Under the pieces are notes generated by a model. The model was given only the letters and a program-made list of their open reading frames with translations, was not told where the DNA came from and did not search any database. This document shows, in pieces, positions 43,600-52,632 of a DNA stretch of 64,000 nucleotides. The stretch covers positions 912,812 to 976,811 of the forward strand of contig NZ_LMIO01000003.1 of assembly GCF_001428745.1 (NCBI RefSeq), in the 5' to 3' direction. Made by a program: the position numbers and the translations under genes. Numbering within the stretch: position 1 is the stretch's first letter; each line of letters begins with the position of its first letter. The DNA comes from Leifsonia sp. Root227. Lineage in GTDB: Bacteria; Actinomycetota; Actinomycetes; Actinomycetales; Microbacteriaceae.

Positions 43600-46077
43600 T
43601 CAGGCGAGGCGGCGGCCGATGGAGCCGACGACCATGTCGAGGGGAGCGCCGGAGGCGTCGCGGCGGACGGGGGTGTCCGGGAGCGTGCGGGCTGCCCCGT
43701 CGGGGGCGACGGCCAGCGCCGGAGCGCGACCGACCCAGGCGAGCTGCAGCTCGGTCTCTCCCTTGAGGAAGCGCTGGGAGCGCACCCCACCGGTCGCACG
43801 GCCCTTGGCCGGGAACTCGGCGAACTCGCTGAGCTTGCCGCTGCCGGGGTCTGCGCCGAGCAGCGTGTCTCCGCCCGCCGCGATGGTGACGACGACCGTC
43901 TCATCCTTCTCGTCGGCCGGAACGCTTCCGAAGAAGACGACCCGCGCATCCGCACCGAGGTTGATGCCGGCCATGCCGCCGGCCGAGCGTCCCTGCGGGC
44001 GCACGGCGGAGGCGGAGAAACGCAGCAGCTGACTGTCGCTCGCCACGAATACGAGCTCGTCCGTCTCATCGCCCTGCACAGCGCCGATCACCTCGTCGCC
44101 CGCCTTGAGCGCGATGATCTCGAACTCCGGCTTGTTGGCCCAGTCGCCGGCGGTGACCCGCTTCACAACACCCTGCTTCGTGCCGAGCGCGATCGCCCGC
44201 GGGGCATCGAGGGACACGACGGCCAGGGTGCGCTCCTTGCGGTCGGCGAGCGCGAGGTAGTCGCCGATCTTCACGCCGGCGCCGAGCTGGATCGAGTTGA
44301 CGGGAGCGGCGGGCAGGTCGACCGGGGAGAACCGGATGAGCCTGCCGCGGTTCGTGACCGCGCCGATCTCGGTGCGCGTCGTGGTGTCGAGCTGCGACAG
44401 GATCGCGTCATGCTTGCTGCGCCTGGCGGGAGCGGCGATGCGGTCGAGACCGCCATCGTCTCCCGGCTGCTGGTCCACCCTCAGGATGCGGCCGGTGGTC
44501 GACAGCAGCACCCGGCACGGCACGTCGGCCACTTCGAGCACGACCTGCTGCTTGCCGCGCGCCGACGCCGTCGCGATGGACGGACGCGCCTCGGTGAGCA
44601 GGGTGCGACGCGGGGTGCCGAACTTCACGGCGACCTGCTCCAGCTCGTCGGAGACGAGGGCGTTGATGCGGTCGCGGCTGGACAGCAGCTCTTCGAGCTC
44701 GGCGATCTCTGCTTCGAGCTGAGCCTTCTCCGTCTCGAGCTCGATGCGGGAGAACTTGGTCAGGCGGCGCAGGCGCAGTTCGAGGATGTAGTCGGCCTGC
44801 AGGGTGCTGAGGTCGAACACGTCCATCAGCCTGGTGCGCGCCTGTTCGGTGTCGTCGCTGGTGCGGATGACCTGGATGACCTCGTCGATGTCGACGATGG
44901 CGATCAGCAGGCCCTCGACCAGGTGCAGGCGTTCCTTGCGCCTGGCGAGCCGGAACTGCGAGCGGCGCGTGACCACCTGGATGCGGTGGCCCAGGTACAC
45001 CGACAGCAGCTCGCGCAGTCCGAGGGTCTGCGGGCCGCCCTCGACGAGCGCGACGTTGTTGATCGAGAAGCCGTCTTCGAGCGGCGTGTGCCGGTAGAGC
45101 TGTTCGAGCACCGCCTCAGGGCTGAATCCGGTCTTGATGCCGATCACGAGCCGCAGGCCGTGCTGGCGGTCGCTGAGGTCGGTGACGTCGGAGATGCCGG
45201 AGAGCTTCTTGGAGTTGACGCCGTCCTTGATCTTCTCGATCACCTTCTCCGGGCCGATCAGATACGGCAGCTCGGTGACGACCAGGCCGCTCTTGCGCGC
45301 GGTGATCGACTCCACGGCGACCTTGGCCCGGGTCTTGAAGCTGCCGCGGCCGGTGGCGTACGCATCCCTGACGCCGGAGAGGCCGACGATCGTTCCGCCG
45401 GTCGGCAGGTCGGGGCCTGGCACGTACTCCATCAGGTCGTCGAGAGTCGCATCCGGATGCGCGAGCAGATGACGGGCCGCACCGACCACCTCGATGAGGT
45501 TGTGCGGCGCCATGTTGGTCGCCATGCCGACCGCGATGCCGCTCGCGCCGTTGACCAGGAGGTTCGGGAAGGCGGCGGGGAGCACATCCGGCTGCATGAG
45601 CTGGTTGTCGTAGTTGGGGACGAAGTCGACGACGTCCTCGTCCAGGTCCTCCGCGAGGGCTAGGGCGGCGGCGGCGAGGCGCGCCTCGGTGTAGCGCGGT
45701 GCGGCGGGGCCGTCGTCCAGGGAGCCGAAGTTGCCGTGCCCGTCGATCAGCGGCACGCGCAGGGTGAAGTCCTGCGCCATGCGCACGAGGGCGTCGTAGA
45801 TGGCACTGTCGCCGTGCGGGTGCAGCTTTCCCATCACCTCGCCGGTGACGCGCGCGGACTTGACGTGCCCGCGGTCGGGGCGCAGGCCCATCTCGGTCAT
45901 CTGGTACAGGATGCGCCGCTGCACGGGCTTCAGGCCGTCGCGCGCATCCGGGAGTGCTCGCGAATAGATGACGGAGTACGCGTACTCGAGGAAGGAGCCC
46001 TGCATCTCGGTCGTGACGTCGACGTCTTCGATGCGTTCAGTGGTGCCCGCGGCGGCCTGGTCGTCTGCTGGTGTCAT
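43600..46077 (-). CDS. parC: DNA topoisomerase IV / gyrase subunit A
   Basis: 825 residues. The DNA-cleaving tyrosine is in [10 protein letters not shown]; the preceding quinolone region reads [22 protein letters not shown]. The breakage-reunion domain (1-500) includes a coiled-coil gate ([19 protein letters not shown]), and the C-terminal half has the repeated blades of the DNA-wrapping domain ([45 protein letters not shown]). Convergent with its partner subunit gene. Confidence 0.93.
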   Translation of the reverse strand: MTPADDQAAAGTTERIEDVDVTTEMQGSFLEYAYSVIYSRALPDARDGLKPVQRRILYQMTEMGLRPDRGHVKSARVTGEVMGKLHPHGDSAIYDALVRMAQDFTLRVPLIDGHGNFGSLDDGPAAPRYTEARLAAAALALAEDLDEDVVDFVPNYDNQLMQPDVLPAAFPNLLVNGASGIAVGMATNMAPHNLIEVVGAARHLLAHPDATLDDLMEYVPGPDLPTGGTIVGLSGVRDAYATGRGSFKTRAKVAVESITARKSGLVVTELPYLIGPEKVIEKIKDGVNSKKLSGISDVTDLSDRQHGLRLVIGIKTGFSPEAVLEQLYRHTPLEDGFSINNVALVEGGPQTLGLRELLSVYLGHRIQVVTRRSQFRLARRKERLHLVEGLLIAIVDIDEVIQVIRTSDDTEQARTRLMDVFDLSTLQADYILELRLRRLTKFSRIELETEKAQLEAEIAELEELLSSRDRINALVSDELEQVAVKFGTPRRTLLTEARPSIATASARGKQQVVLEVADVPCRVLLSTTGRILRVDQQPGDDGGLDRIAAPARRSKHDAILSQLDTTTRTEIGAVTNRGRLIRFSPVDLPAAPVNSIQLGAGVKIGDYLALADRKERTLAVVSLDAPRAIALGTKQGVVKRVTAGDWANKPEFEIIALKAGDEVIGAVQGDETDELVFVASDSQLLRFSASAVRPQGRSAGGMAGINLGADARVVFFGSVPADEKDETVVVTIAAGGDTLLGADPGSGKLSEFAEFPAKGRATGGVRSQRFLKGETELQLAWVGRAPALAVAPDGAARTLPDTPVRRDASGAPLDMVVGSIGRRLA

Positions 46078-46141
46078 TCGTGCAATCTCGGGAGGGGAGA
46101 GAGGGGCCGCAGGCGGTCACGGGTGTGACAAACTGGGCCGG

Positions 46142-47278
46142 ATGCCCCCCATGCTACCGGCCGCCTTCACCACGCGAGCGAGCCTTGCCGCTGTTCTGCC
46201 AAGTTCCCTGGCGGCGCTCAGTGGCGGCGCGAATGCGCTCGAGCTGCCCGCCCTCGATCACGTGGTGGTCCTCGTCGTCGACGGCCTCGGCGCGTCGTCG
46301 TTGCGCGCCCGCTCCGGTCACGCCCGCACACTCGCCCCGCTCCTCGGCAAGGCGACGACGATCGACGCCGGGTTCCCGACGACGACGGCGTCCGCTCTCG
46401 CCACGCTCGCCACCGGAACGACGCCTGGCGAGCACGGGTTGGTCGGCTACCGGGTGCTCGACACGGCCAACGACAGGGTGGTCAACCAGCTCAGCGGCTG
46501 GGACGACCGTCTCGACCCCGCCACCTGGCAGCGCTCGCGCACCGTGTTCGAGCAGGCTCGGGATGCGGGGGTCGCCACCCACGCGATCGGCCTGCAGAAG
46601 TACAGCGACTCCGGATTCACGGCTGCCGTGCTGCGCGGCGCCGAGTTCGTCGGCGGCCGGACGATGGCCGACCGCTTCGAGGCGGCCACCGAGGTCTTGC
46701 AGGCGCCGGGGCCCGGCCTCACCTACCTCTACGTCGCGGAGCTCGACCAGCTCGCCCACGCCAAGGGCTGGGAGTCGCCGGAGTGGACCGCCGCCCTGGA
46801 GACCCTGGACGGCCTGGTCGCTTCGCTCGCGCGACGGCTCGGCCCGAAGCAGGCGATGCTGCTCACCGCCGACCACGGCGTCGTGGACGTGCCGGTGAGC
46901 GGACACGTCCTCTTCGACACCGCGCCGGAATTGATCGACGGCGTTCGGCTGATCGCGGGGGAGCCGCGCTTCCTGCACCTGCACCTCGATCGTCCGGAGG
47001 AGGCGACCGCCGTCGCCGAGCGCTGGCGGGCTGTCGAGGGGGACAGGGCGTGGATCGCGACCAGGCAGGAGGCGGTCGACGCCGGCTGGTTCGGGCCGTC
47101 CGTGCATCCGGAGGTGGCGCCGCGGATCGGCGATGTGCTGGTCGGTGCGCGCAAGCGGGTGGCGTACTACGACTCCCGCGACCCGCTGGACTCGGGCCGC
47201 GGCATGATCGGCCAGCACGGCTCGCTCACTGCGGACGAGACGCGGGTTCCTCTGCTCCGGTTCGGGGCTGCGGGCTGA
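46142..47278 (+). CDS. Alkaline-phosphatase-family nucleotide pyrophosphatase/phosphodiesterase
   Basis: 378 residues of the alkaline phosphatase superfamily. Metal-binding VVDGLGASSL (Asp), nucleophile Thr in FPTTTASALATLATGTTPGEHGLVGY, ELDQLAHAKG, LTADHGVVDVP and IGQHGSLTADE give the two-metal site of nucleotide pyrophosphatases and phosphodiesterases. The substrate is unknown. The ATG at 46142 has CAAACT seven bases upstream, a weak leaderless promoter. The last 53 bases overlap the convergent acyltransferase gene. Confidence 0.88.
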   Translation: MPPMLPAAFTTRASLAAVLPSSLAALSGGANALELPALDHVVVLVVDGLGASSLRARSGHARTLAPLLGKATTIDAGFPTTTASALATLATGTTPGEHGLVGYRVLDTANDRVVNQLSGWDDRLDPATWQRSRTVFEQARDAGVATHAIGLQKYSDSGFTAAVLRGAEFVGGRTMADRFEAATEVLQAPGPGLTYLYVAELDQLAHAKGWESPEWTAALETLDGLVASLARRLGPKQAMLLTADHGVVDVPVSGHVLFDTAPELIDGVRLIAGEPRFLHLHLDRPEEATAVAERWRAVEGDRAWIATRQEAVDAGWFGPSVHPEVAPRIGDVLVGARKRVAYYDSRDPLDSGRGMIGQHGSLTADETRVPLLRFGAAG

Positions 47279-48494
47279 CCGGAGGAAGCTCCGCCTCGTT
47301 CGGATCGACCGGCGCCGGCGGCAACTGCCGGGGGCGGATGCGCATGGCAGCGGTGGTCCACTGCCACCAGTGAGCGATCCCGCGTCCGGGACCCCAGTCC
47401 TTGAGCATCATCGCGCGCTTCTCCACGATGTGCCAGGACAGCCACGCGCATCCGGCGGTGACGATGGTGGCGCCGAGCAGGAACGGGAAGAAGCCGAGTT
47501 TGTACAGCCCGAAGTACGCGAGGGTCTGCTGCACCAGGAAGCCGTAGATGTAGACGCCGTACGAGTAGTCGTTCGTGCGGCCGACGCGGCGCAGCGGCGC
47601 GGGGAGGACCGCGCCGAGCCACAGCACGAAGTACACGCCGGCGGGAACGCCGAAGACGGCATAACCGCCGGTGAACAGCGTCGCGACCGCCACGACGCCG
47701 CTCGCGACGCCGATCCTGTGGTCGAGGGGGATGGAACGGGCGTACACCGCGATGAGCGCTCCGACCATGAACGGGTAGCTCAGGCGCAGCATCAACTCGT
47801 TCGTCAGCAGGGGGAGGACGGCGTCCAGGGCGTGCGGCCGGAGGACCTGCACGATCTGCGCCACGAAGAGTGCGGCGACGATCACGGCGATGACAGGTCG
47901 CGCCTTGCGCAGCACAGCCGTCACGAGGAGGACGGCGATCACGAGGTAGCAGGTCCACTCGTATGTGAGGGACCACAGCGAGCCGTTGAACACGCTGGCG
48001 CCCGTCTGGACGCCATACGGCGTGGTGGCGGCGAAGATGTCTCTGATGCCGTACGAGCCGATCGCGAGGGTCCAGTTGGAGGCCAGGTAGTGCCACGGGC
48101 TCGCGGGGGCGAACGAGAAGTACGACAGGAGCGTGTGACCGTTCAGCACCCAGATGACAGGGCCGACGACGAAGGCGGCAACCAGCAGAACGGTTAGAAA
48201 GCCAGGGAAGATGCGCAGCGCCCTGCGCCAGAGGAACTGCAGCAGATCAGTCGACATGCCGCTCTTGGCGATGAGGTAGCCGCTGATGGCGAAGAACCCG
48301 CCGACAGCGATGGCGCCGAGGTTCGCCTGCTCGTGCGTGTACTGCCCACCGAAGTCGGGGCCGTACCCGCCGAGCGGGAACGTATGGTCGACGAGCACGA
48401 AGAATGCGAGGACCAGGCGGATGAGGCCCAGCGCATTGTCGTGACCGCGCAGGCCGGCTGCGATGGAGCGCGATGAGGCCTGGGCGGATGGCAT
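47226..48494 (-). CDS. Acyltransferase 3 family membrane protein
   Basis: 422 residues with about ten membrane helices. The N-terminus has RLVLAFFVLVDHTFPLGG, with the active-site His region of the OafA/acyltransferase-3 family, then GGFFAISGYLIAKS, RRALRIFPGF and NGSLWSLTYEWTCYL. Such enzymes O-acylate sugars or cell-envelope components. It sits inside an otherwise conserved parC-sepH neighbourhood, so it may be a later insertion. The proline-rich C-terminal tail lies in the overlap with the neighbouring gene. Confidence 0.88.
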   Translation of the reverse strand: MPSAQASSRSIAAGLRGHDNALGLIRLVLAFFVLVDHTFPLGGYGPDFGGQYTHEQANLGAIAVGGFFAISGYLIAKSGMSTDLLQFLWRRALRIFPGFLTVLLVAAFVVGPVIWVLNGHTLLSYFSFAPASPWHYLASNWTLAIGSYGIRDIFAATTPYGVQTGASVFNGSLWSLTYEWTCYLVIAVLLVTAVLRKARPVIAVIVAALFVAQIVQVLRPHALDAVLPLLTNELMLRLSYPFMVGALIAVYARSIPLDHRIGVASGVVAVATLFTGGYAVFGVPAGVYFVLWLGAVLPAPLRRVGRTNDYSYGVYIYGFLVQQTLAYFGLYKLGFFPFLLGATIVTAGCAWLSWHIVEKRAMMLKDWGPGRGIAHWWQWTTAAMRIRPRQLPPAPVDPNEAELPPVSPQPRTGAEEPASRPQ

Positions 48495-48500
48495 CCGATT

Positions 48501-48506
48501 ATCCTA
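48501..48506 (-). promoter_or_regulatory. -10 box of the acyltransferase gene (leaderless)
   Basis: TAGGAT, six bases before the ATG at 48494. Confidence 0.55.
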
Positions 48507-48547
48507 AGCGACGGCCGGGACAGGAACGGACGCGGCGGCCACGGCTC

Positions 48548-49747
48548 TCAGGCGAGGTCGTCGTCGGTGCGCGCACCGAACACGATCTCGTCCCAGCTCG
48601 GCATGGATGCGCGGCCCTTCTTGCTCGCACGCGCTGACGCGGACGAGGAGTCGGACGACGGCGCTGAGGGATTCGGCGCTGAGGGATTCGGCGCTGAGGG
48701 ATTCGGCGCTGAGGGATTCGGCGCTGAGGACGACGGCCCAGAGGACGACGGCGCGGGAGCCGGCGACTCCGGCGCAGGCGGCGCGGTGTCGATGGGGGTG
48801 TCGAAGATCGCGATCGGCTCGTCGACGACCCGGAACGGCGCGTCGCCGAGCTCGGGGGTGTCAGAGCGCACATCCACCGGCTCGTCGTACACAGCGGCCT
48901 CACGCTCACCGCGGCGGCGGCGCAGGGCTTCGAGCAGGTCGGCGGTCTGGTGCAGGTCGCGCGGGGTCTCGTCGTCTGCGCGCTTGATGGCGGAGACGGC
49001 GATCGAGTTGTTGGCGCCGTTGGGCGTGCGGCTGTACGTCAGCGGTTCGAGCGGCTGCGTGATCTCCGGGCCGAGAAGGTCGGGCGCCTCTGGGAACGTG
49101 AAGGCTCCGCTGTCGAAACGCGACTCGTCCGGTTCGCCCTCGTGCGGCATCACGGCGCGCAGCCGCGGGATGAGGGTGCCTCCCTTGAGTTCGCCGGCCT
49201 GCGAGAGCGTTGTCGCCTCGGAGTTGAGCGGGGCCAGGGCGTGCTTGCGGGCGTCGTAGCCCCAGCGGGCGTCGTGGTCGATCTGGTCGGCCGTGAACTC
49301 CAGCTTGACGATCCAGCCTGCCTCGCTGTCCTTCCAGCTCGCCCAGCGCTCTCCGGCGACGCCGAGCGACGCCAGCCTGTCGCGGATGACCGTTCCGAAG
49401 GTGTTGCCCTCGCCGAGGGGATCGACGTCGACGGTGGTGTGCACGGGCACGCTCAGCGCGCTCGCGACGATGTGTTCGCGTTCGGCGACGATCGGTCCCT
49501 CGAAGCGCTGAACGTAGTCGAGCGGAGCGCCGGTGACGCTTGCGACGTCCTCGGCGGACATGCCGGAGCGGATGTGCGCCTGCACTTCGCGCGGCGAGAG
49601 CTTCGGGGCGGTGGCCGACGTCTCCTGCCTGACCTGGCGGATCTTCGACTGCAGCACATCGTCGACGGCGATGCGGAACCGCTCACCGTCGTCGCCGACG
49701 GCGAGCAGAGCGCCGTTCTCGACCCCGATGACCTTCAAATCCTGCAT
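48548..49747 (-). CDS. sepH: Septation protein SepH
   Basis: 399 residues. The N-terminal DUF3071 domain (about 1-170, MQDLKVIGVENGALLAVGDD onward) contains the helix-turn-helix-like LSPREVQAHIRSGMSAEDVASVTGAPLDYVQRFEGPI. SepH stimulates FtsZ assembly in Streptomyces and is actinobacteria-specific. The C-terminal 150 residues are disordered, with a fourfold SAPNP repeat, and end with a conserved-looking SMPSWDEIVFGAR. The ATG has GGAAGG upstream; a longer frame extends past it without homology. Confidence 0.93.
   Translation of the reverse strand: MQDLKVIGVENGALLAVGDDGERFRIAVDDVLQSKIRQVRQETSATAPKLSPREVQAHIRSGMSAEDVASVTGAPLDYVQRFEGPIVAEREHIVASALSVPVHTTVDVDPLGEGNTFGTVIRDRLASLGVAGERWASWKDSEAGWIVKLEFTADQIDHDARWGYDARKHALAPLNSEATTLSQAGELKGGTLIPRLRAVMPHEGEPDESRFDSGAFTFPEAPDLLGPEITQPLEPLTYSRTPNGANNSIAVSAIKRADDETPRDLHQTADLLEALRRRRGEREAAVYDEPVDVRSDTPELGDAPFRVVDEPIAIFDTPIDTAPPAPESPAPAPSSSGPSSSAPNPSAPNPSAPNPSAPNPSAPSSDSSSASARASKKGRASMPSWDEIVFGARTDDDLA
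48661..48730 (-). repeat. 15-base tandem repeat in sepH
   Basis: GCGCTGAGGGATTCG is repeated four times exactly (48661-48720), with a partial fifth. It encodes the SAPNP repeats of the SepH linker and keeps frame if copies are gained or lost. Confidence 0.9.
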
Positions 49748-49953
49748 GGTGGATGCCTTCCCAGCTGCGTGCGTACCGGCCCAGGATGCCATGGAAACGA
49801 GCGGAATCCGGGGAATAACCGTGGCGTGCCGGAAGTTGAAAACCGAGCAATAGCCGAGAGGCACCCGAGTGGTTTGCTATTCGCACCCCGATGATGCAAA
49901 CTATGGCCGCCGATTGCGAAGAATCGGCCGTTAAGTACGAGAAGTGGATGGGC

Positions 49954-50247
49954 ATGGCAACGGATTACGACGCACCGCGGAAGACCGAAGACGACTCGGA
50001 GTCGATCGAGGCCCTCAAGGAGCGAGTTCCGGACAAGATGTCCGGTGTCGTCGACGTCGAAGACGCTGACAACCCGGGTGGATACGAGCTTCCGGGAGCC
50101 GACCTGTCGGACCTCGACCTCGACGTCGTGGTGCTCCCGCCGCAGGCGGATGAGTTCACCTGTGTGAACTGCTTCCTGGTGAAGCACCGTTCGCAGATCG
50201 ACCACGAGACCAAGCTCGGACCGATCTGTGTGGAGTGCGCCGCCTAA
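49954..50247 (+). CDS. DUF4193-family protein
   Basis: 97 residues, beginning MATDYDAPRKTEDDSESIEA and ending CVNCFLVKHRSQIDHETKLGPICVECAA, two CxxC pairs likely binding zinc. This short acidic protein is highly conserved in actinobacteria beside dut and sepH; function unknown. The ATG at 49954 matches the family start; an ATG 21 codons earlier gives an N-terminus unlike the family. Confidence 0.93.
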   Translation: MATDYDAPRKTEDDSESIEALKERVPDKMSGVVDVEDADNPGGYELPGADLSDLDLDVVVLPPQADEFTCVNCFLVKHRSQIDHETKLGPICVECAA

Positions 50248-50257
50248 GGGCGAACAG

Positions 50258-50704
50258 TTACGACGCGAGTCGAGCCTCATCGAGAACCCGGACCAGCTGG
50301 TCCGGGTTTCTTGTTGAGATCAGCCAGTACGGCGCTGGGTCGCTCGCGTCGAGCACTGGCACCTTGACGACGGGCTTGACCCAGCCGCGGATGAGCAGCC
50401 AGGCCCGTGCATCCAGCAGCCGGCCGCGCTGCAGGGATGCGTCGTCCCCCGTGTACGCGGTCGGCTCTCCGACGAACTCCAGCGGGATGCTCGCGCGCCC
50501 GGCGATCAGTTCGCTCTTCGTCACGCGCACAGGTGCGGCGGACGCCATGATCATCCCGACGATCGCCAGGTAGAAGACGATGGCGAGAACGATCCCGACC
50601 ACCATGTTGATCGGCGCGAAGACGAGGATGGTCGCGGGGATCACGAGGGCGGTCGAAATGTAGAGCCAGGGGGCCGCCCACAGGCGCTCACGGTACAGGT
50701 CCAT
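50258..50704 (-). CDS. DUF3093-family membrane protein
   Basis: 148 residues. Two membrane helices close together (about 12-55, LYISTALVIPATILVFAPI and VGIVLAIVFYLAIVGMIMA) are followed by a soluble domain with RDA/ARAWLLIRGWVKPVVKV and DPAPYWLISTRNPDQLVRVL, the DUF3093 pattern. Function unknown. It is divergent from dut, 38 bases apart; AGGAGC precedes the ATG. Confidence 0.9.
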   Translation of the reverse strand: MDLYRERLWAAPWLYISTALVIPATILVFAPINMVVGIVLAIVFYLAIVGMIMASAAPVRVTKSELIAGRASIPLEFVGEPTAYTGDDASLQRGRLLDARAWLLIRGWVKPVVKVPVLDASDPAPYWLISTRNPDQLVRVLDEARLAS

Positions 50705-50730
50705 GCTCCTATTCGATCAGACTTCTGCAC

Positions 50731-50736
50731 TACCCT
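50731..50736 (+). promoter_or_regulatory. -10 box of the dut operon (leaderless)
   Basis: TACCCT, six bases before the dut GTG. Confidence 0.55.
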
Positions 50737-50742
50737 CGACAC

Positions 50743-51201
50743 GTGACCGATACCGTTGATGTTCCGATCGTCGCGAACACCCTCCCTGTCTACGCCCACC
50801 CGGGCGACGCCGGAGCCGATCTGTGCGCTGCCGAGGCCGTGACTCTGGCCCCCGGAGAGCGCCACACGGTGCCGACCGGTGTGTCTATCGCCCTCCCGGA
50901 CGGCTTCGCCGCCTTTGTGGTTCCTCGCAGCGGATTGGCAGCGAAGCACGGCATCACGATCGTGAACGCACCGGGAACCGTGGATGCGGGATATCGCGGA
51001 GAGATCCGCGTGACCGTTCTGAACACCGACAGTTCGATGCCGTACGATATCGCCGTCGGCGACAGGATCGCCCAGTTGATCGTCATGCCGGTCACGCGGG
51101 CCGTCTTCGTGCCCGTCGACCGTCTGCAGGACAGCCACCGCGGAACAGCGGGCTTCGGTTCGTCCGGCTACACAGTCACCCAGTCAGGAGAACACGCTTG
51201 A
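50743..51201 (+). CDS. dut: dUTP diphosphatase
   Basis: 152-residue trimeric dUTPase, keeping uracil out of DNA and supplying dUMP to ThyA. The five motifs are visible: AGADLCA, VPRSGLAAKHGITIVNAPG, VDAGYRGEI, RIAQLIV and RGTAGFGSSG. It starts with GTG and overlaps the DUF3710 gene (TTGA, 51198-51201). First gene of a dut-DUF3710-DUF3159 run. Confidence 0.97.
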   Translation: MTDTVDVPIVANTLPVYAHPGDAGADLCAAEAVTLAPGERHTVPTGVSIALPDGFAAFVVPRSGLAAKHGITIVNAPGTVDAGYRGEIRVTVLNTDSSMPYDIAVGDRIAQLIVMPVTRAVFVPVDRLQDSHRGTAGFGSSGYTVTQSGEHA

Positions 51202-51824
51202 GCGACAGCAACGACACCGGCAGCGACAGCTGGGAGAAGTCGGCGCCGGAGGACCGCGAGACGGAGGGTCCGCTCGACGAGAGCGAGGCCAACCCTGTGC
51301 GTCCGTACGTCGACCTCGGCGGCGTCAAGATCCTCCCGCGCGAAGGCCTGCACCTCCGCCTCGAAGTCGAGGAGGAGACGCAGCGGGTCGTCGCCGTCGG
51401 CCTGGACTACGCCAACTCGACGTTGCAGGTCCAGCCGTTCGCCGCACCGCGCTCGAGCGGGCTCTGGCACGAGATCCGCGAGCAGATCACGGAGCAGGTC
51501 AACCGTCAGGGCGGTCGCACCTCCGAGCGCGACGGCGTGTTCGGACCGGAGCTCGTCGCCGAGATCCCCGTCGCCGCCCCAGCAGGCGGTCCAGGGGAGA
51601 CCCGCGTGGCACGCTTCGTCGGCGTCGACGGCCCCCGCTGGTTCCTCCGCGGCGTGATCGCGGGCGACGCGGCCATCAAGCCGGAGGCCGCGGCCCTCGT
51701 CGAAGACCTGTTCCGCAGCATCGTGGTCGTCAGGGGCAACTCGCCGATGCCGCCGCGCGACCTCATCCCGCTCCGGATGCCGACGGCGCCGGAGGCCGGC
51801 CCTGACAGCTACACCTCCCTCTAG
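51198..51824 (+). CDS. DUF3710-family protein
   Basis: 208 residues, soluble, with VRPYVDLGGVKILPREGLHL, GLWHEIREQITEQVNRQGGR and GVDGPRWFLRGVIAGDAA, the actinobacterial DUF3710 pattern that always seems to follow dut. Function unknown. The start is TTG at 51198, supported by AGGAG seven bases upstream and by the overlap with the dut stop; other starts would lie deep inside dut. Confidence 0.9.
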   Translation: MSDSNDTGSDSWEKSAPEDRETEGPLDESEANPVRPYVDLGGVKILPREGLHLRLEVEEETQRVVAVGLDYANSTLQVQPFAAPRSSGLWHEIREQITEQVNRQGGRTSERDGVFGPELVAEIPVAAPAGGPGETRVARFVGVDGPRWFLRGVIAGDAAIKPEAAALVEDLFRSIVVVRGNSPMPPRDLIPLRMPTAPEAGPDSYTSL

Positions 51825-51834
51825 GCAGGACACC

Positions 51835-52629
51835 GTGACCGACCGCTCCGACAGGGAGCACGACGCAGAGCGCTCGACCGAGCATGCGCAGCAGAGCGAC
51901 CCGCAGCAGCTGGATCCAGACGAGAAGGCCGCAGCGACCATCGGCGAGTCCCTCGCCCGTGCCGCGCAGAAGTCGGGCCTCGGCCAGCTCGCCGACAGCG
52001 ACACCCCGACCGGCGTCGCCCTGCTCGGCGCGCTCGGCGGCATCCGTGGTCTCGCCGAGACGATCGTCCCCGGTCTCGTCTTCCTGATCCTGTTCACCTT
52101 CACGCAGAACGTCCCGCTGTCGATCGGCTGCTCCGTTGCGGTCGCCGTGGTGTTCACCGCCATCCGGATCATCGGCAAGACGCCGGTGACCCAGGCCATC
52201 GCCGGGCTGCTCGGCGTCGGCATCTCCGCGATCCTCGCGCTCATCACCGGGCGCGGCGAGGACAACTTCATCCTCGGCATCTGGACGAACGCCGCATACG
52301 GCGCAGCGCTCCTGATCTCGATCCTGGTGCGCTGGCCGCTCATCGGTCTCGCCGCCGGATACCTGATGGGCGACGGCCTCGCCTGGCGCAGCGTGCGCAG
52401 CAAATTCCGGGTGATGCAGGCGCTCACCTTCCTCTGGTTCCTGCTGTTCGCCGCCAGGCTGCTCGTGCAGGTCCCGCTCTACCTCGCCCACACGGACGCG
52501 GCGACGAGCGCTCTCGCGCTGACCAAGCTGCTGATGGGCGTCCCGCTCTACGCGCCGCTGCTCCTGATCACCTGGTTCGTCGTGCGCGGCCAGTTCCCGA
52601 CACCGCAGAAGAAGCCAGCAGAGGGGTAG
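51835..52629 (+). CDS. DUF3159-family membrane protein
   Basis: 264 residues. A hydrophilic N-terminus of about 70 residues is followed by about six membrane helices (LFLIL...FTFTQNVPLSIGCSVAV, AIAGLLGVGISAILALITG, GAALLISILVRWPLIGLAAG and others). It belongs to the DUF3159 family found downstream of dut and DUF3710; role unknown. It starts with GTG ten bases after the preceding stop and is followed three bases later by the ATPase gene. Confidence 0.9.
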   Translation: MTDRSDREHDAERSTEHAQQSDPQQLDPDEKAAATIGESLARAAQKSGLGQLADSDTPTGVALLGALGGIRGLAETIVPGLVFLILFTFTQNVPLSIGCSVAVAVVFTAIRIIGKTPVTQAIAGLLGVGISAILALITGRGEDNFILGIWTNAAYGAALLISILVRWPLIGLAAGYLMGDGLAWRSVRSKFRVMQALTFLWFLLFAARLLVQVPLYLAHTDAATSALALTKLLMGVPLYAPLLLITWFVVRGQFPTPQKKPAEG

Positions 52630-52632
52630 GCC

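Noticed and set aside
49850..49895. AATAGC...GCTATT inverted repeat between sepH and the DUF4193 gene
   Set aside because: Only six-base arms with a long gap; not convincing as an operator or terminator.
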